From: Bugulina stolonifera
Taxonomy: Eukaryota > Bryozoa > Gymnolaemata > Cheilostomatida > Bugulidae
DNA: 64,000 nt
NCBI GenBank assembly: GCA_935421135.1
Contig: OW285195.1
Location: 9,826,391 to 9,890,390 of the forward strand
Reading direction: 5' to 3'
Notes under the pieces: model-generated
Told to the model about the DNA's origin: nothing
Databases searched by the model: none
The model's input: only the letters and a program-made list of their open reading frames with translations
Part shown: in pieces, positions 26,655 to 38,118 of the stretch
Numbering within the stretch: the first letter of the stretch is position 1
Layout: each line of letters begins with the position of its first letter
Made by a program: the position numbers and the translations under genes

Positions 26655-26860
26655 ATACATTATTGTAAGACAGAGAGAACACAACTCCTATCAGAAGTTC
26701 ATGTAAATTCTAAGAAATATGTGAAGAGGCAGAATAGCCCTAAAGAGAACAATTCCTCTCAGCACAAACAGATATGAAGCAATTCTTGCCTGTTGATACA
26801 ATTTAAAATAACTTCTGCAAGTGACATGGAGAGAAAGGACAACTCCTATTGATAAAGAGT
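26655..26860 (+). repeat. Dispersed AACTCCT-type repeats
   Basis: Three copies of a purine-rich core (GAGAGAACACAACTCCTATC, AGAGAACAATTCCTC, GAGAAAGGACAACTCCTATT) lie about 250-450 bases past the stop codon of the complete sulfatase copy. They match the core of the 24.1-kb and 44.8-kb repeats. Confidence 0.55.
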
Positions 26861-29800
26861 ACAATGAGGTTTTATAGTATTAGTAGAAGTATAATTATGC
26901 CTAGTATTTTAATATGGGTATGCAGTTACACGTAAGTGCAGCATTAGAAATGTCTGGAACACTTTCTGATAAGTCTTCCAAACTTATGAAGCTACACTGT
27001 GGGAACATCAATTGGGTATTAAACTGAAAGCAATAGCTATTGGAATTGATACAATGTATCATCAAATACATTATAATACATCATGCATATATGAGAAGTT
27101 CTTAGGCTACTTGAAATAAGAATTGCAGTTAGCACTTTGAGGTTCCAAAGGGAAGTCAACTGTCGGTGTACAGTAATCAAATCTCGGTACTGTGTATGAC
27201 CCAAGTTGTGTAGTTGTCCCCTCCGTAATTCCCAGTATAGGAGCATATATAGCATTCACACTCTGCCGTTTGTAATAATCAATTTTGCTCTTCATATATT
27301 CCACAACTTCTGGTTTCTGATGGAATAGGTTAGTCTGCTCATATGGATCGTCTGTAGAGAAGATAACATTCAGTAGCACAAAATTCTCTAATCTCATATC
27401 GAATAACACCCATTGGCACCGATATAGCTTTACATGTGACCATAGTGGCCATGTTTTAGTAATTTCCAGAATAGTATTAGGATCTATGCTCACCCTTTAA
27501 GTTAAAGAGGCACCTTGTTGTGGCTACTCCATTTTCTAATACTGTGCAGACATCTCCAGTTATAGTTCGAGCAGAATTATCTTCTGCTGGTTTTATCCAA
27601 GTTCCACTTTTCTCTGGTGTCACTGGAGATGCTACATTGCCATATATTAATTTCCAGTCTTTCCATCTAAAACAGTTGACTGATGTATATGTAAATTACA
27701 TTAAAAATAAATGTACACTATAATAATTATTGTAATACAGAATCGTTCCAGACTGATTTCAACACACAAGTCATTCCAATGTAGAATGACAATATTGTTT
27801 GATGTTAGATAAATACATCATGCACATTTGCATGTATTTGCACAGGAAATACTTTCTTGCACGATAGAAAATTGTCTACAAAGTATGGAAGCTACAACAA
27901 TGGATGCAACATTGTATTTTTGAAGTTTGTTGCAATAGTCATATTTACATGTAGTTGTATGGATAAAATACATCATAGCTTTCATGTGAATCACATAACA
28001 AACATGGATGGCTGTATTGTTGTACTAAAATACATCTCACTCCACGATTCTCACTACTCATCAATATTGATATGGTTTACTACTGGAGTACTGACTAGTC
28101 TAACACTCCGTGCCCAAATAATTAGTAAAATTTTGTACTAACTTATAAAAGGAACCAACAACTTGTTCTAAAACCAGAGAATATTGCTACCTGTAGGCAG
28201 TGTCAGCGTCATTACACTCTGTTGGAGGGTTTTGAGTGTAATCAGTCAGTGCTACCAGGTTCTCTGATCTAACAGAGTACTTGTTCCTTGATTTATATTT
28301 TCTCCCCAGGTTGCTCCTCTGACTTACACCATCTATCCCTATAAGAACCAGTTGCAACTTGTTGACAAGGCTCTCAGTTAGACTGTGTATATAAAAGTAT
28401 CACAACTACATAAAATAAATACTAAAAATTTAATCATGTTTCAGGTTTACAATAGCAATATACATGTATGTTTGTGATAACACACACACCAGCTATGTGT
28501 ATGTATGTGTTGCAAACATTTTGTGATCCATTAGTGTTATCTTGATTAGCTATTTACCTTCACTGAAGGGAACCCTAGCAAACTCTAGTAAAGTTGGTAG
28601 CCAATCAGTGATGTGCATTAAAAAATCTCTCTTCGTTCCTCTAACATTGGTTGGGAGGTCTGGTCTGAAGAATATTGTTGGTTCCCTAATTCCTCCTTGA
28701 TAGAATGAACCTTTAGCTCCCCTTAGAGGGTAGTTGTTACCATATGGCTCAGATTTAAATGTCGCTTCGCCAGCAAACGCGGCAGATGCCCCTCCATTCT
28801 ATAAGTAACATAATTATGTAACAAATAAAACGCTGTGAAAATTGGTTTCTCACTAGAATGCTGATACTTATGCTGTTGATGTGTCTGAGCAATTCTGCCA
28901 ATTTAGATACAATCATATTACAATAGGGAATAGTTTAGCCTTTTTATACAAAAATTTGTCTAACAAGTTACTTCTTCAGGAAAAAGCAATTGCAAATATT
29001 TCTTATTTACCATTACTCCAATGGTTTATATTGCCCAATACTTGGGGGGAAAAAAAGTTTTGTATTGTCTTATACATTTTGTAGAACAAATGGCAGAACT
29101 TACATCCTATGTGAAGATTATTATAGAATTATCGTGCTGGTTCGTCTCCTTAAGAGTCTGTATTGTAGCTCCTACCAGGTCATCTACAGCTGCTCCTAGA
29201 CCTGTATGCATAGGTGTAGGAGAGAAGTTGAAGTGAAATGTTAGCTACCTTTACAATTTAACATCTACGCAATTAGAAAGTGAGAGTCTATTATGACTAG
29301 ACACGTAGGTAAAAATGAGAGTCTATTAAAACTAGACACGTAGGTAAAAATGTGCGTTTGTGTAAGTAGTTGAGAGAAGTTCAAGCTAGCGCAAGACTAG
29401 TTACTTTTGTAATTTAATAAATTTTAAATTTACAATTCTTTACACCTTTGTGATCTCAAAATTATCAAATGACAGTGTATTAAAATTGTCGTATTATTGA
29501 TGATTTTTTAATGCTGTCGTTATTTTACGCTAAAATAAATAAGATGATATTAATCAAATACCCTTGTATGACAAGGTATAATAGAACCTTGTTTAATTCA
29601 AACTTTAAGGAACCGCTATAATTGGTTTGAATTAGGCATGAGTTTGAATTGTAAGATCACTTCACGTAAATGAAGTCATTAGTTAGTGCTCAGCAAAGAC
29701 CAAGGCTAATAGTGTTTACTAACCATGTTTTTGAACTATCTGAGACTGAATTGAGCAAGTACTAATAATGATAATGATTTGCAGTAACATACCAAGTCTC

Positions 29801-30084
29801 AATCAAACTATAATTAGTATAGTAATATCATACCCAAAAACTTTCTTCTTTGATTCTGATCATGTATATTTTGGTCTAGGGCACTATGCCTGTTATACAA
29901 GTCATCTGTTACCTGAAAAATAGTACACATCATGTAAATATGATATTATTATAGTGTGAGGCTGACATTGGAATTTTATTGCAGCTTCAAAGTAAACAAT
30001 AATAGTAATAGCCATGGTGCCAAGTACAATTCTCTAACGTGACTGCCCAATAGCAGAGCTAAACAGGGGCCACCACAGCTTCTA

Positions 30085-30245
30085 GAACTTGATACTATTA
30101 TCAGTCCGGTATGGCACAGAGGGAAACCTTCTTTGGGATAGAAACCTCCAGGTTGTTACTGGAACTCAAATCCACGTCCTTGCAGATAACTCTTGTCATT
30201 GCTGCAAGTTCAGAGTGACTAGCGCTAGACCACTCGGCCACCAGC
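30085..30245 (-). mobile_element. Probable tRNA-derived SINE fragment
   Basis: On the - strand TGGCCGAGTGGTCTAGCGCT (30240-30221) is a good tRNA A-box. A B-box-like GGATTTGAGTTCC follows at 30173-30161, with an imperfect fit. It lies in an intron of the sulfatase. No target duplication was identified. Confidence 0.5.
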
Positions 30246-31743
30246 ACTTAAGTGATTCTGATGTGGAATTTGTTACAGTTTGTATCTCAACCAATAGTAT
30301 AGGATAGTAAAAAGGACAAACTTTAGTTCCTGTGATGTTAGTAAGGCTGATAGGCAAAAGACATTGTTGTTGTTTCTAATAATATTTTTTTCCAATGTAT
30401 ATATGTTTTACCTATATGTATGAATACAAATAAGCGTAACATACCTCCAGGGGTTCATGGACTGCTATTGGGGCAATATACATAAACAGTGGTGATCTCT
30501 TCGCAGCATGCGATCTTATCATTTCCTCTACGTCTTCCTTGTGTTGAGTCTATAAGAATCACTTTTGCTAGCAGGTAAAATATCTTAGACATAAGGACAT
30601 TTGGCCGCAAACCCAGTAAGATTTAAATCAAAAAATTTAGTTGTGAAACTGGTGATGTTTCCAGTACAAGAATATGTACGGTGTTAGTTTTAGGATAGTG
30701 CAGTATGGTAGAGTTTGTTTCTGACAGAAAAGCCTCTAACCATAAAACGCATGCCATGCTGACTATATCTGGCAGCATATTCACTTCAAGAAGACTACCC
30801 TGGTGTTAGATCAGCATTATGCAAATCAATTGACAGATAATATCAGTACATACATGATGCATGTACACAATATCTTCAATTCACATGTACCTAGTGGAGA
30901 GAAATACTATTATTTACTATCATCGCTTACTGTACAATGATTTAATAGTTGAAAGTTAAGAAAACTTACAGACAGGTGAGTACCAATTCCTTCAATAGAG
31001 GGTTCATCATTTATCATTCTATTCATCACACCAGATGTAGCTGTTCAATAATATCCACGCACATGTATATACTAATAATTTAACTGTGAAGTAGCAGTGG
31101 GTTGTGCGTACGTTATGTATTTTTGGAGCAGAGCATTGAAAATGACAGAAAAAACCTCGAAAAAAACTCTGCCATAAGTTGAGCCACAAAATGATATAAA
31201 CTTGGTCTATGTTTTAGACCTTGGCCTGTGACTTGGAGACCATATTTTAGTCTATTGGCCATGTAAACATTAGTTTCTCAAACTTGCACATATAAGTACT
31301 TGGGTACTCAGCCAAGCAGGTTTTGTTTAAACATTGTATAGATAAAGGTATATTTGAAGTATGCATTCAACTTACTATTGGCACATGAGATAGACAAAAA
31401 TAATGTTAATAGTACATGTACAATGTACATTTACTTACACCGATTGAAGTAGTGGGCGTGTCCTTCAATCATTCCTCTATATTCATCAAATCCTCTGAAT
31501 GTGGGGAGACAACCTTTGTTACAGCTCCCGAGGTGCCATCTGCAATCATTAACTGACAATCAACAAGGTAGCACTTAAAAACTGTTAGACAGACATGTAT
31601 ATGTACATACATATGTATGTAGTTCAGTGTGTTGTAACCATTCACTAAAATATATACATTGTACATGTACATCATAATGTATTCTTGTTTGTATGCATAT
31701 ATTGCAATCATCAACAGTAACATAAAAATATCAATTCATAAAC

Positions 31744-32317
31744 TTAAAGGGGTTATGACATGTGGTTCATGTCTATGTTCAAAGCAGCATCTCTTACTTA
31801 GGTTTATTGCATTTGTGCTACTATAAGCAGAGTTGTGTTCTCTTGCCCATGCTTGACTCATTAGCACTAGTGGATGCTGATCCAAACGCAACTTTGTTAT
31901 GAAGACGCAACTGCGTGCTTTATGTCATATAGAGAAAATTGTTGAATTCAAGCTGTTTGCATAGAAAGAGTACAGTAGTGAACAAATGATTTTACAGGAT
32001 TTACTAATATAGCAGTAGGATAACTTGTGCAAGTTTTTGAATTTTTCTGGGCTTTACTTTTGCTGGCAATAATTAGCTGCCTTTATTGGTAGGTCCGGTG
32101 TTTCATCTGGCCACACTGTATACAGCGGCTATCGTTGCGTTATTCTACATGCCTATACATTGCGTTGTGGTCTAGTTGTTCTAAATATAGCCCGGAAGCC
32201 GCAAGCATAGGATAACTAACAGTACTAGTATCTAGGTTCTCAATACGTTGTGTTGTGCCACTAGATAGCTGAGTGCGTCTTAATGCTACCTGAAAACACG
32301 TGGCATAACCCCTTTAA
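31744..32317. mobile_element. MITE with AAAGGGGTTATG terminal inverted repeats
   Basis: The left end TTAAAGGGGTTATGACATGT and the right end, read on the other strand, TTAAAGGGGTTATGCCACGT are inverted repeats about 574 bases apart. It sits in the intron between sulfatase exons 4 and 5. It has no coding potential, so it is non-autonomous. TTAA or TTA may be the target duplication. A partial relative lies at 52.9 kb. Confidence 0.72.
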
Positions 32318-33991
32318 AATATAAATAATAAAAACATGTAAGAAAAATTCTTGTATCATAACAATTGTATGGAAACTGTCAGAATTCTAATTTAAAGTTT
32401 TACACCATTTTTCGGTTCATGTCCCATCTTTCAGAATTAATACTCAAGCACTAAAATTTGATGAAAAATTACATGATCAGCTCATTGAAAGTTGTACTGC
32501 CAAGCAGAGCTTGACACCGTTCTAAAAATACCAGAGTCATCGGCAACATAATTATGCAGTCAATTTAGTGTTACTCACTTTCCGACCATCTTAGTTGTGT
32601 AACCAGCTTCCTTCAAGTATTCCGGCAGTAGCTTATGTTCCAAGGGAAGACAACTCTTGCTCTGCCCCTCTATCACAAATGACTGTAGGAATACAAATAC
32701 TTTGAGTGCATAAATCCCACTAACAGACTTCCCTGCATACATCTACGCAGAAGCTTCTATGATTCGGCTTTGCACATAAGTTACACCAAATTTAACTGCA
32801 CATGCCAATAACTTTTAAAAATATTTCTGTTTGAGGATTAAAACTGTATGGTGCAAAATGTAACAACCAAGCATAGAAAATAACACATGAGTACTAGAAG
32901 GAACAAAGAGAGTTATACGATCATGACAAATGTAATTCTCTTTGTTCTTACTAGTAACTCATGTTTGTACATGTAAGTGTACATGTAACTACATTGTATA
33001 TACACATACAATATACTTAGTACAAATTGTATTCACTTTTAGCAACACAAGCCCTATTCTCATTGGTTTCTTATACAGCCCAATACATGTAAGTCGTATT
33101 TACAGATTTTAACTTACTATGCAGCTACTTTATTACATTGACCTAGATATTATGTGTATCATTTTAACTACATTGTACATAGCTATTGCTAAAACAACTA
33201 CGAACTCAATGGGGTTGCGTTTCTACACTATTAATATAGTTTTTAGGCCATGCATAATATGCTATCTACATCGTATAAGAAGTACATTGTCCATGATGTA
33301 CTTATCAATGTGAAGCAGTTATTGTATATTTAAGGTACCTGCATTCCGTTGTTAGAAGGGTATTTGCCTGTCAACAAGGCAGACCTGGATCTAAAATTAA
33401 AAATAGGAATATTTTAAACTTTGATGTAAATGTCCATAGTGTTTATCAATTGGTATACATTGTGAGACTGTATCTAACATAAATTATCTTCCTTTCAATG
33501 AACATGGCATCTAATGACTCATTACCAGTACAGAATAACCAAGCATGGAACAGCATGACCATCTCTCCAACGAACAAACAAATGAATGCTAAATATTTTT
33601 TGGTACTCACGGTGTACATAATGGCATAGCATAATTATTAGTTAATTCTATCCCTTTCCTCACCAAATTGTCGATGTTTGGAGTTTTAATGAAATTGTTA
33701 TGAAATCCAACATCATTCCATCCTGCAAGATCAGAAGGTGTAAATATTGATGCATTCTGTCATAGGTTTATTATAGTGAGCAGCACACACTAAATGGTAA
33801 ATGTTATCAGCCTTGAATCGTATGATTTTAGCTGACAGTATTCCTTAACTATGTCTGTTGAATTTTCTAATCTACATTGTATGCTAAAGTGGCACTAGAC
33901 ACACTACTTCTGTTCGTACCGACATTGGTAAATCAAGGAGATATTGCTCCAATTAATCCTTTACTTTGACAAACTATGGGTTTAGCATTAC

Positions 33992-34591
33992 CAGAGATGT
34001 GTGAAAGTTTTATTTTGGAAACTCAAGTTTACATGGCCAACTCTTAGTTGTGACTCTTCAAGTTACAACTCAATTCTTTCAGTGACAGATCAAAACTTTC
34101 AAGTTACAAGTTAAATATTTACATGTCTCCAGAAACTCTAGTTTTTGTCAAGTTTTCCAAGTTAACTACATGCAAGTTTCAATTCAATTCTTTTCTTGTT
34201 TAACTCGAGTCTTTTTATAGAGTTATTGGGTTATTATTTAGCTTATGGTGAAATGTTGTTAGGAAATGGTGTCAGAAGTTCAAATTTCAAAGCAAAATGT
34301 CACAGTTTTAGTGTAAAATGTGTTATATTTGTGGTTGTGGTTGGTGGTTATAACTGTGGCTATTTCTATTCATTACAATTCACAGCTGCCCAATGAAAAC
34401 TCGAGTTATTGAATATTTCAGCATAATGATGTGCGAGTTGAGAGTCTTTGATTATAGGCATAATTGAATTACAATTCAAGTTACAAGTTTTTGACAGCTG
34501 TATATTCAAGTCACAAGTCTTTCTAATAAGCCATAAAATGTTGCTTGAATTAACTCGAGTGAGAGTCTTTAACTCGAGTCTGGCATCTCTG
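33992..34591. mobile_element. hAT-type MITE with 8-bp target duplication
   Basis: 600 bases bounded by CAGAGATG (33992-33999) and its reverse complement CATCTCTG (34584-34591). Exact 8-base direct repeats AGCATTAC flank it at 33984-33991 and 34592-34599. TIRs beginning CAG and 8-bp duplications are typical of the hAT superfamily. The interior repeats CAAGTTACAAGT and AACTCGAGT phrases and encodes nothing. It inserted in sulfatase intron 1, with the right-hand duplication overlapping the 5' splice site region of exon 1. Confidence 0.9.
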
Positions 34592-34806
34592 AGCATTACT
34601 CACCCAAATCATCAGCCATTATGAATATGATATTTGGTTTTGACTTCCTTCCACGTCCTTTGCCATGCTTATCACTACGTTTGTTACCACTGTATGAATG
34701 GCTCTCCACTATCAAACCAACATAAACTAAACACAGCCAGAGTCTCCAGTATGTAGTCATGTTGTGATATCAATGGAAAATGTTATTACCAACCTGAATG
34801 CCTCCA

Positions 34807-34814
34807 CTTTTATA
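34807..34814 (-). promoter_or_regulatory. TATA box of the complete sulfatase copy
   Basis: On the - strand TATAAAAG occurs 47-54 bases upstream of the ATG at 34760. The spacing fits a leader of about 20 bases. Confidence 0.5.
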
Positions 34815-35405
34815 CAAAACCTTAATCTCTCAGCCATAAAATGGTTTGGATAGCATGTTAGATTATCAGCCTATGATCCTAATTATTATTTGATTAAATC
34901 ATTCTTTATTGCATAGTCTGAACCACTGGTCCTAAGTCTACTGTCATGGAAGCTAATCACTATTGGTCAAATTGATATTCTCCAAGCAAGAGAGTCATGC
35001 CGATAGTTAGTTTAATTCAAAGGTATATTAGAATGGGCTGTTAACCTCGTAAGGTCATAGTTAGAATGAGATTAGTGTAGGTGTAAGCTTTCAAAAATAA
35101 TCTTTATGGATGAACATAGAGAGAAGCACAAGGCTAACAGCTTCAACTTTAAAAATTCATTAATAATCAGCAAATTGCACATATTATAAATTTTACCCTG
35201 TTCAACACACATAGAGCAGGCGTAGCACATTTCTCATATAAAATGTTAAAGATAGGTGTGAAACTTCTCACATTAGTATTTCAGTCAGAGATTTAGCTAC
35301 TATTCTCTGTTCATCAACAGCAAACTCCTAGCCTGAGCACCTAATGTCTACTTATACCCAGTTAAACAGGATTATCAGGTTGTTGCCAATGTAATAAAAA
35401 CTCGC

Positions 35406-35480
35406 GGGCATATACTTCTTGGGCATATACTTCTCGGCCCTATACTTCTCGGCCCTATACTTCTCGGCCCTATACTTCTC
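35406..35480. repeat. 15-bp tandem repeat, five units
   Basis: Five contiguous copies of a 15-base unit, two of GGGCATATACTTCTY type followed by three of GGCCCTATACTTCTC. Confidence 0.92.
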
Positions 35481-36137
35481 GGTGTGATCAGCCCCTTGCA
35501 GTCGCACTGCCAGGTAATAATATTGACAAAAAGATGCGGTGCAATGTCTATTTAGCTGAGCTCTTCGACCTCCGCACTGAGCTCATGTTCCTAAGTATCA
35601 TTTGGTTGAATTATTTATTGTGCTGTTTATAGTTTATACCACTGGAACATAGTGTAATATATGGATCTACAGTATAATTATAGGAGTACCAACATAGAAT
35701 AGCTGTAGTGTGATACAACTTATTTAAACAATAGAATTATAATCAATGGTTGTTGGATTCATGGATAAATGATATCATCTGCAGAAGCATGGTCTTCTGC
35801 ATGAAAAAAATCATTATTCTTATCCTGCATATCATGTAGTATGTACATGTACACGACGTGTAACTTTTTTCTCTCATCAATGATTTTGGTTTCCTCTGTT
35901 TCCTTTTCGTGCTGTATTCTTTAAGGACTGGATATATTGTATTGTTGGGCACATGGGTACCGATGTGGGTACGAGTGTAGGAAAGGTCTAGGAGTGGTCA
36001 GCTAGACCCGCTTCCAATTACATAAAAAACAGAGCGTTTATTGTGTGGTCCCGCTACTTCAGCATAGGTCAGCTTCTTCACCACAATATCATAGAGAAAA
36101 ACCAGTAGAGTTAATAACAGTGGTAGCAACAGCATTT

Positions 36138-36180
36138 CTACATGTAGTACACTTTTGGAACAGAAGTGTACTACATGTAG
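36138..36180. repeat. Perfect 17-bp inverted repeat (hairpin)
   Basis: CTACATGTAGTACACTT (36138-36154) and its exact reverse complement (36164-36180) are separated by 9 bases. Each arm contains the palindrome CTACATGTAG. Confidence 0.85.
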
Positions 36181-37019
36181 GCATGTTCAAATATCCTCGT
36201 TACTAGGATTTCGTATCTACATGTACGTAGATTTATCTAATCCATGGCAAAGTAGATAAGACACGCTGAATGAATACAGTATATTATTAAACGTTGAAAT
36301 GTAAGCAGTGGATTGCATTGTCAATGCTGGTGTTAATACCAATATTTAGAACACTTCTAGAACGTTCCATGGGTGTGATTAAAGTGTTATTGATATCAGG
36401 GGGATACTAAGGTCATCCGCAGTACACTGCTTAGTTATCTTTTAATTGCTTGATTTCTGATAACTAGTCAGAACTAGTATTATGCTATTATCAGATTAGC
36501 TGTACAGTGTATACTTGCCATGGTTTAAGATGATTCACTATTTTATTTTACACAATGTTCTTGACACATTGGGCAATAGAGAATGATACTTGATGCTCAA
36601 TATTTTCATGGTCAAGGTTTTCAGCTGATAATGCAAGAGAGATAAGACTATTAGTGGCACATTAATTGTCTTCGTTTCCTCTTATGATGTCATCCAAAGT
36701 ACATTATCTTTTAAGATATACCATAATAATAACACTATAATATTGTGGTGAAACAGCCTCCGTGGTAATGGCACCTAGGCAAGCCACACTGACAACATTA
36801 TTAGCTGACAATCAATATCTTATCCATACATTGTTATCCACATTATCCATGCATTCACTATCTCATTATCCACTGGTGTCTTATATACATGTCTGTATTA
36901 GCAATCAAGCTTTGGAATTACTTTCTATTGCAACTTGGTTTTTCCCACATATATACTTATTTAGTAATTGTCTGTCCTTACTTGATTGTGAATTATTAGA
37001 GTCTTTTTGCCACTTTATA

Positions 37020-37387
37020 TTGTAACTACGGGCCGACCTTATGGATTTAGCTCATAATTATATATGACATGTTTCTCCTTATTGTAAGCACATTTTGTGC
37101 AATGGCCGACCTTTTCATGTGGCCGAGTCAGACATATTGTTGCGTAAGCGGAGACGATCCCATGTCGGATAACCGACACCATGTCGGCCCTGGCCCTTTT
37201 TACCGGAAGTTTGTTATGTATATAAGGCAGTGCATTTTCTGTCGTGAATCAGTTGTTGATTGCGCTTGAATAAAGCAACATCTCTTAACTCAACCTACAG
37301 AGGCTTACTCTTTAGGCGGGTAACTCCACCTGAGAATCCTTTGGATTCAGTACGGCTCGAGTTCACCTCATCCTAGGCTAAGCATAG
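37020..37387 (+). mobile_element. LTR-like fragment (TATA plus poly(A) signal), host of nested insertions
   Basis: GC-richer than its surroundings. A TATATAAG box (37219-37226) is followed about 45 bases later by AATAAA (37269-37274), the order found in LTRs. It is interrupted after 37387 by the gag-only LTR element. Similar-composition sequence resumes at 41256-41268 and again after the Harbinger element (43107 to about 43230), so these pieces may be one solo LTR split by two later insertions. No internal proteins or matching second LTR are seen. The assignment is tentative. Confidence 0.35.
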
Positions 37388-37587
37388 TGTTATATAGTCA
37401 TTACGGCTATTCTACGCGTCTCGGAAGAGACTATACGATATTACCGATTGGCTAGATATAGAAGAGGAGTTCTGGTTGAAAGCTAAGAAAGCTTGAATAA
37501 AGAACTACAACCCTTATCTTCATGAACTTCGGTGAGTGAAGACGTACCTGAGAACGCTAAATATATTACGAACCTGACTATTTAACA
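37388..37587 (+). repeat. 5' LTR (200 bp)
   Basis: TG...CA termini. It contains GAATAAAG, a possible poly(A) signal. The five differences from the 3' LTR are all transitions. Confidence 0.92.
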
Positions 37588-37669
37588 TGGCACAGTTGGC
37601 AAGATAAATTTTTTTATTATTATTGTTAAACTGAAAGGTATTACTGGTTACAACTGAGATAATCAAGAG

Positions 37670-38100
37670 CACCCTTCGAGGGAAGAGTAGCAGTCACTCA
37701 AGGAAGAGTGACTGTGAGTGTTAGCATCAGTGTGTAGCAGTCACTCAAGGTAAGGTGACTGTGAGTGTGTAGCAGTCACTCAAAGAAGAGTGACTGTGAG
37801 TGTGTAGCGTAGTCACGTCAGTGTAACATGGCTACGTGAGAGTAGAGAGAGTAGAGAGTTTTTGTAGCGTAGCCACACGAGTGAACCGTGGCTACGTGAG
37901 AGTAGAGTGATTTTCGTAGCGTAGTCACGCCAATTTAGGGTGGCTACGTAAGAGTAAGAGCAGAGTAGAGTTAGAGTAGAGTTAGTGTAGAGTTAGAGTA
38001 GAGTTAGTGGAGAGTTGGAGTAGAGTTAGTGGAGAGTTAGAGTAGAGTTAGTGGAGAGTTAGAGTAGAGTAGAGTAGAAAGTAGAGTAGCTACGCGAGTG
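37670..38100 (+). repeat. Tandem repeats in the untranslated leader of the LTR element
   Basis: There are three arrays in series. The first is GCAGTCACTCAAGGAAGAG with its inverted partner GAGTGACTG (about 37690-37800). The second is GTAGCGTAGYCAC...GGCTACGTGAGAGTAGAG (37800-37950). The third is GAGTTAGAGTAGAGTTAGTG (37955-38080). They lie between primer site and gag start, where packaging and dimerisation signals usually sit. Confidence 0.75.
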
Positions 38101-38118
38101 TAGCACAGCAGAGCTTAA

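Larger units (their letters stand above)
27107..34760 (-). pseudogene. Arylsulfatase (type B/I/J-like), 13 exons, with one in-frame stop
   Basis: Exons on the - strand: 34760-34604, 33722-33611, 33390-33339, 32682-32579, 31539-31439, 31040-30970, 30549-30445, 29912-29834, 29201-29104, 28798-28558, 28338-28191, 27666-27494, 27351-27107. All sites are GT-AG and phases agree over 561 codons, close to the family's 530-600. A signal peptide (1-20) is followed by IIFIMADDLG (metal-binding Asp pair at 50-51). CTPSR, split over exons 2/3, holds the Cys (residue 88) that becomes formylglycine. GKWHLG, CLPTFRGFDEY, HEPLE and NGGASAAF follow in family order. Such enzymes remove sulfate esters from glycans, in lysosomes or outside the cell. 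The odd point is codon 292, which is TAG (29109-29107), inside the conserved FT-D-NGG metal-site region just before a perfect splice donor. It would truncate the protein halfway. Everything else looks maintained, so this is either a recent pseudogene, a polymorphism or an assembly error. Confidence 0.88.
34815..37019. other. Intergenic upstream of the sulfatase, with small repeats
   Basis: No gene is supported. It holds a 15-bp tandem repeat (35406-35480) and a hairpin (36138-36180). ORFs at 35743 and 36762 have no recognisable features. Confidence 0.45.

Noticed and set aside
27857..28141. 94-aa + strand ORF inside the sulfatase locus
   Set aside because: Falls in an intron on the opposite strand with no supporting features.
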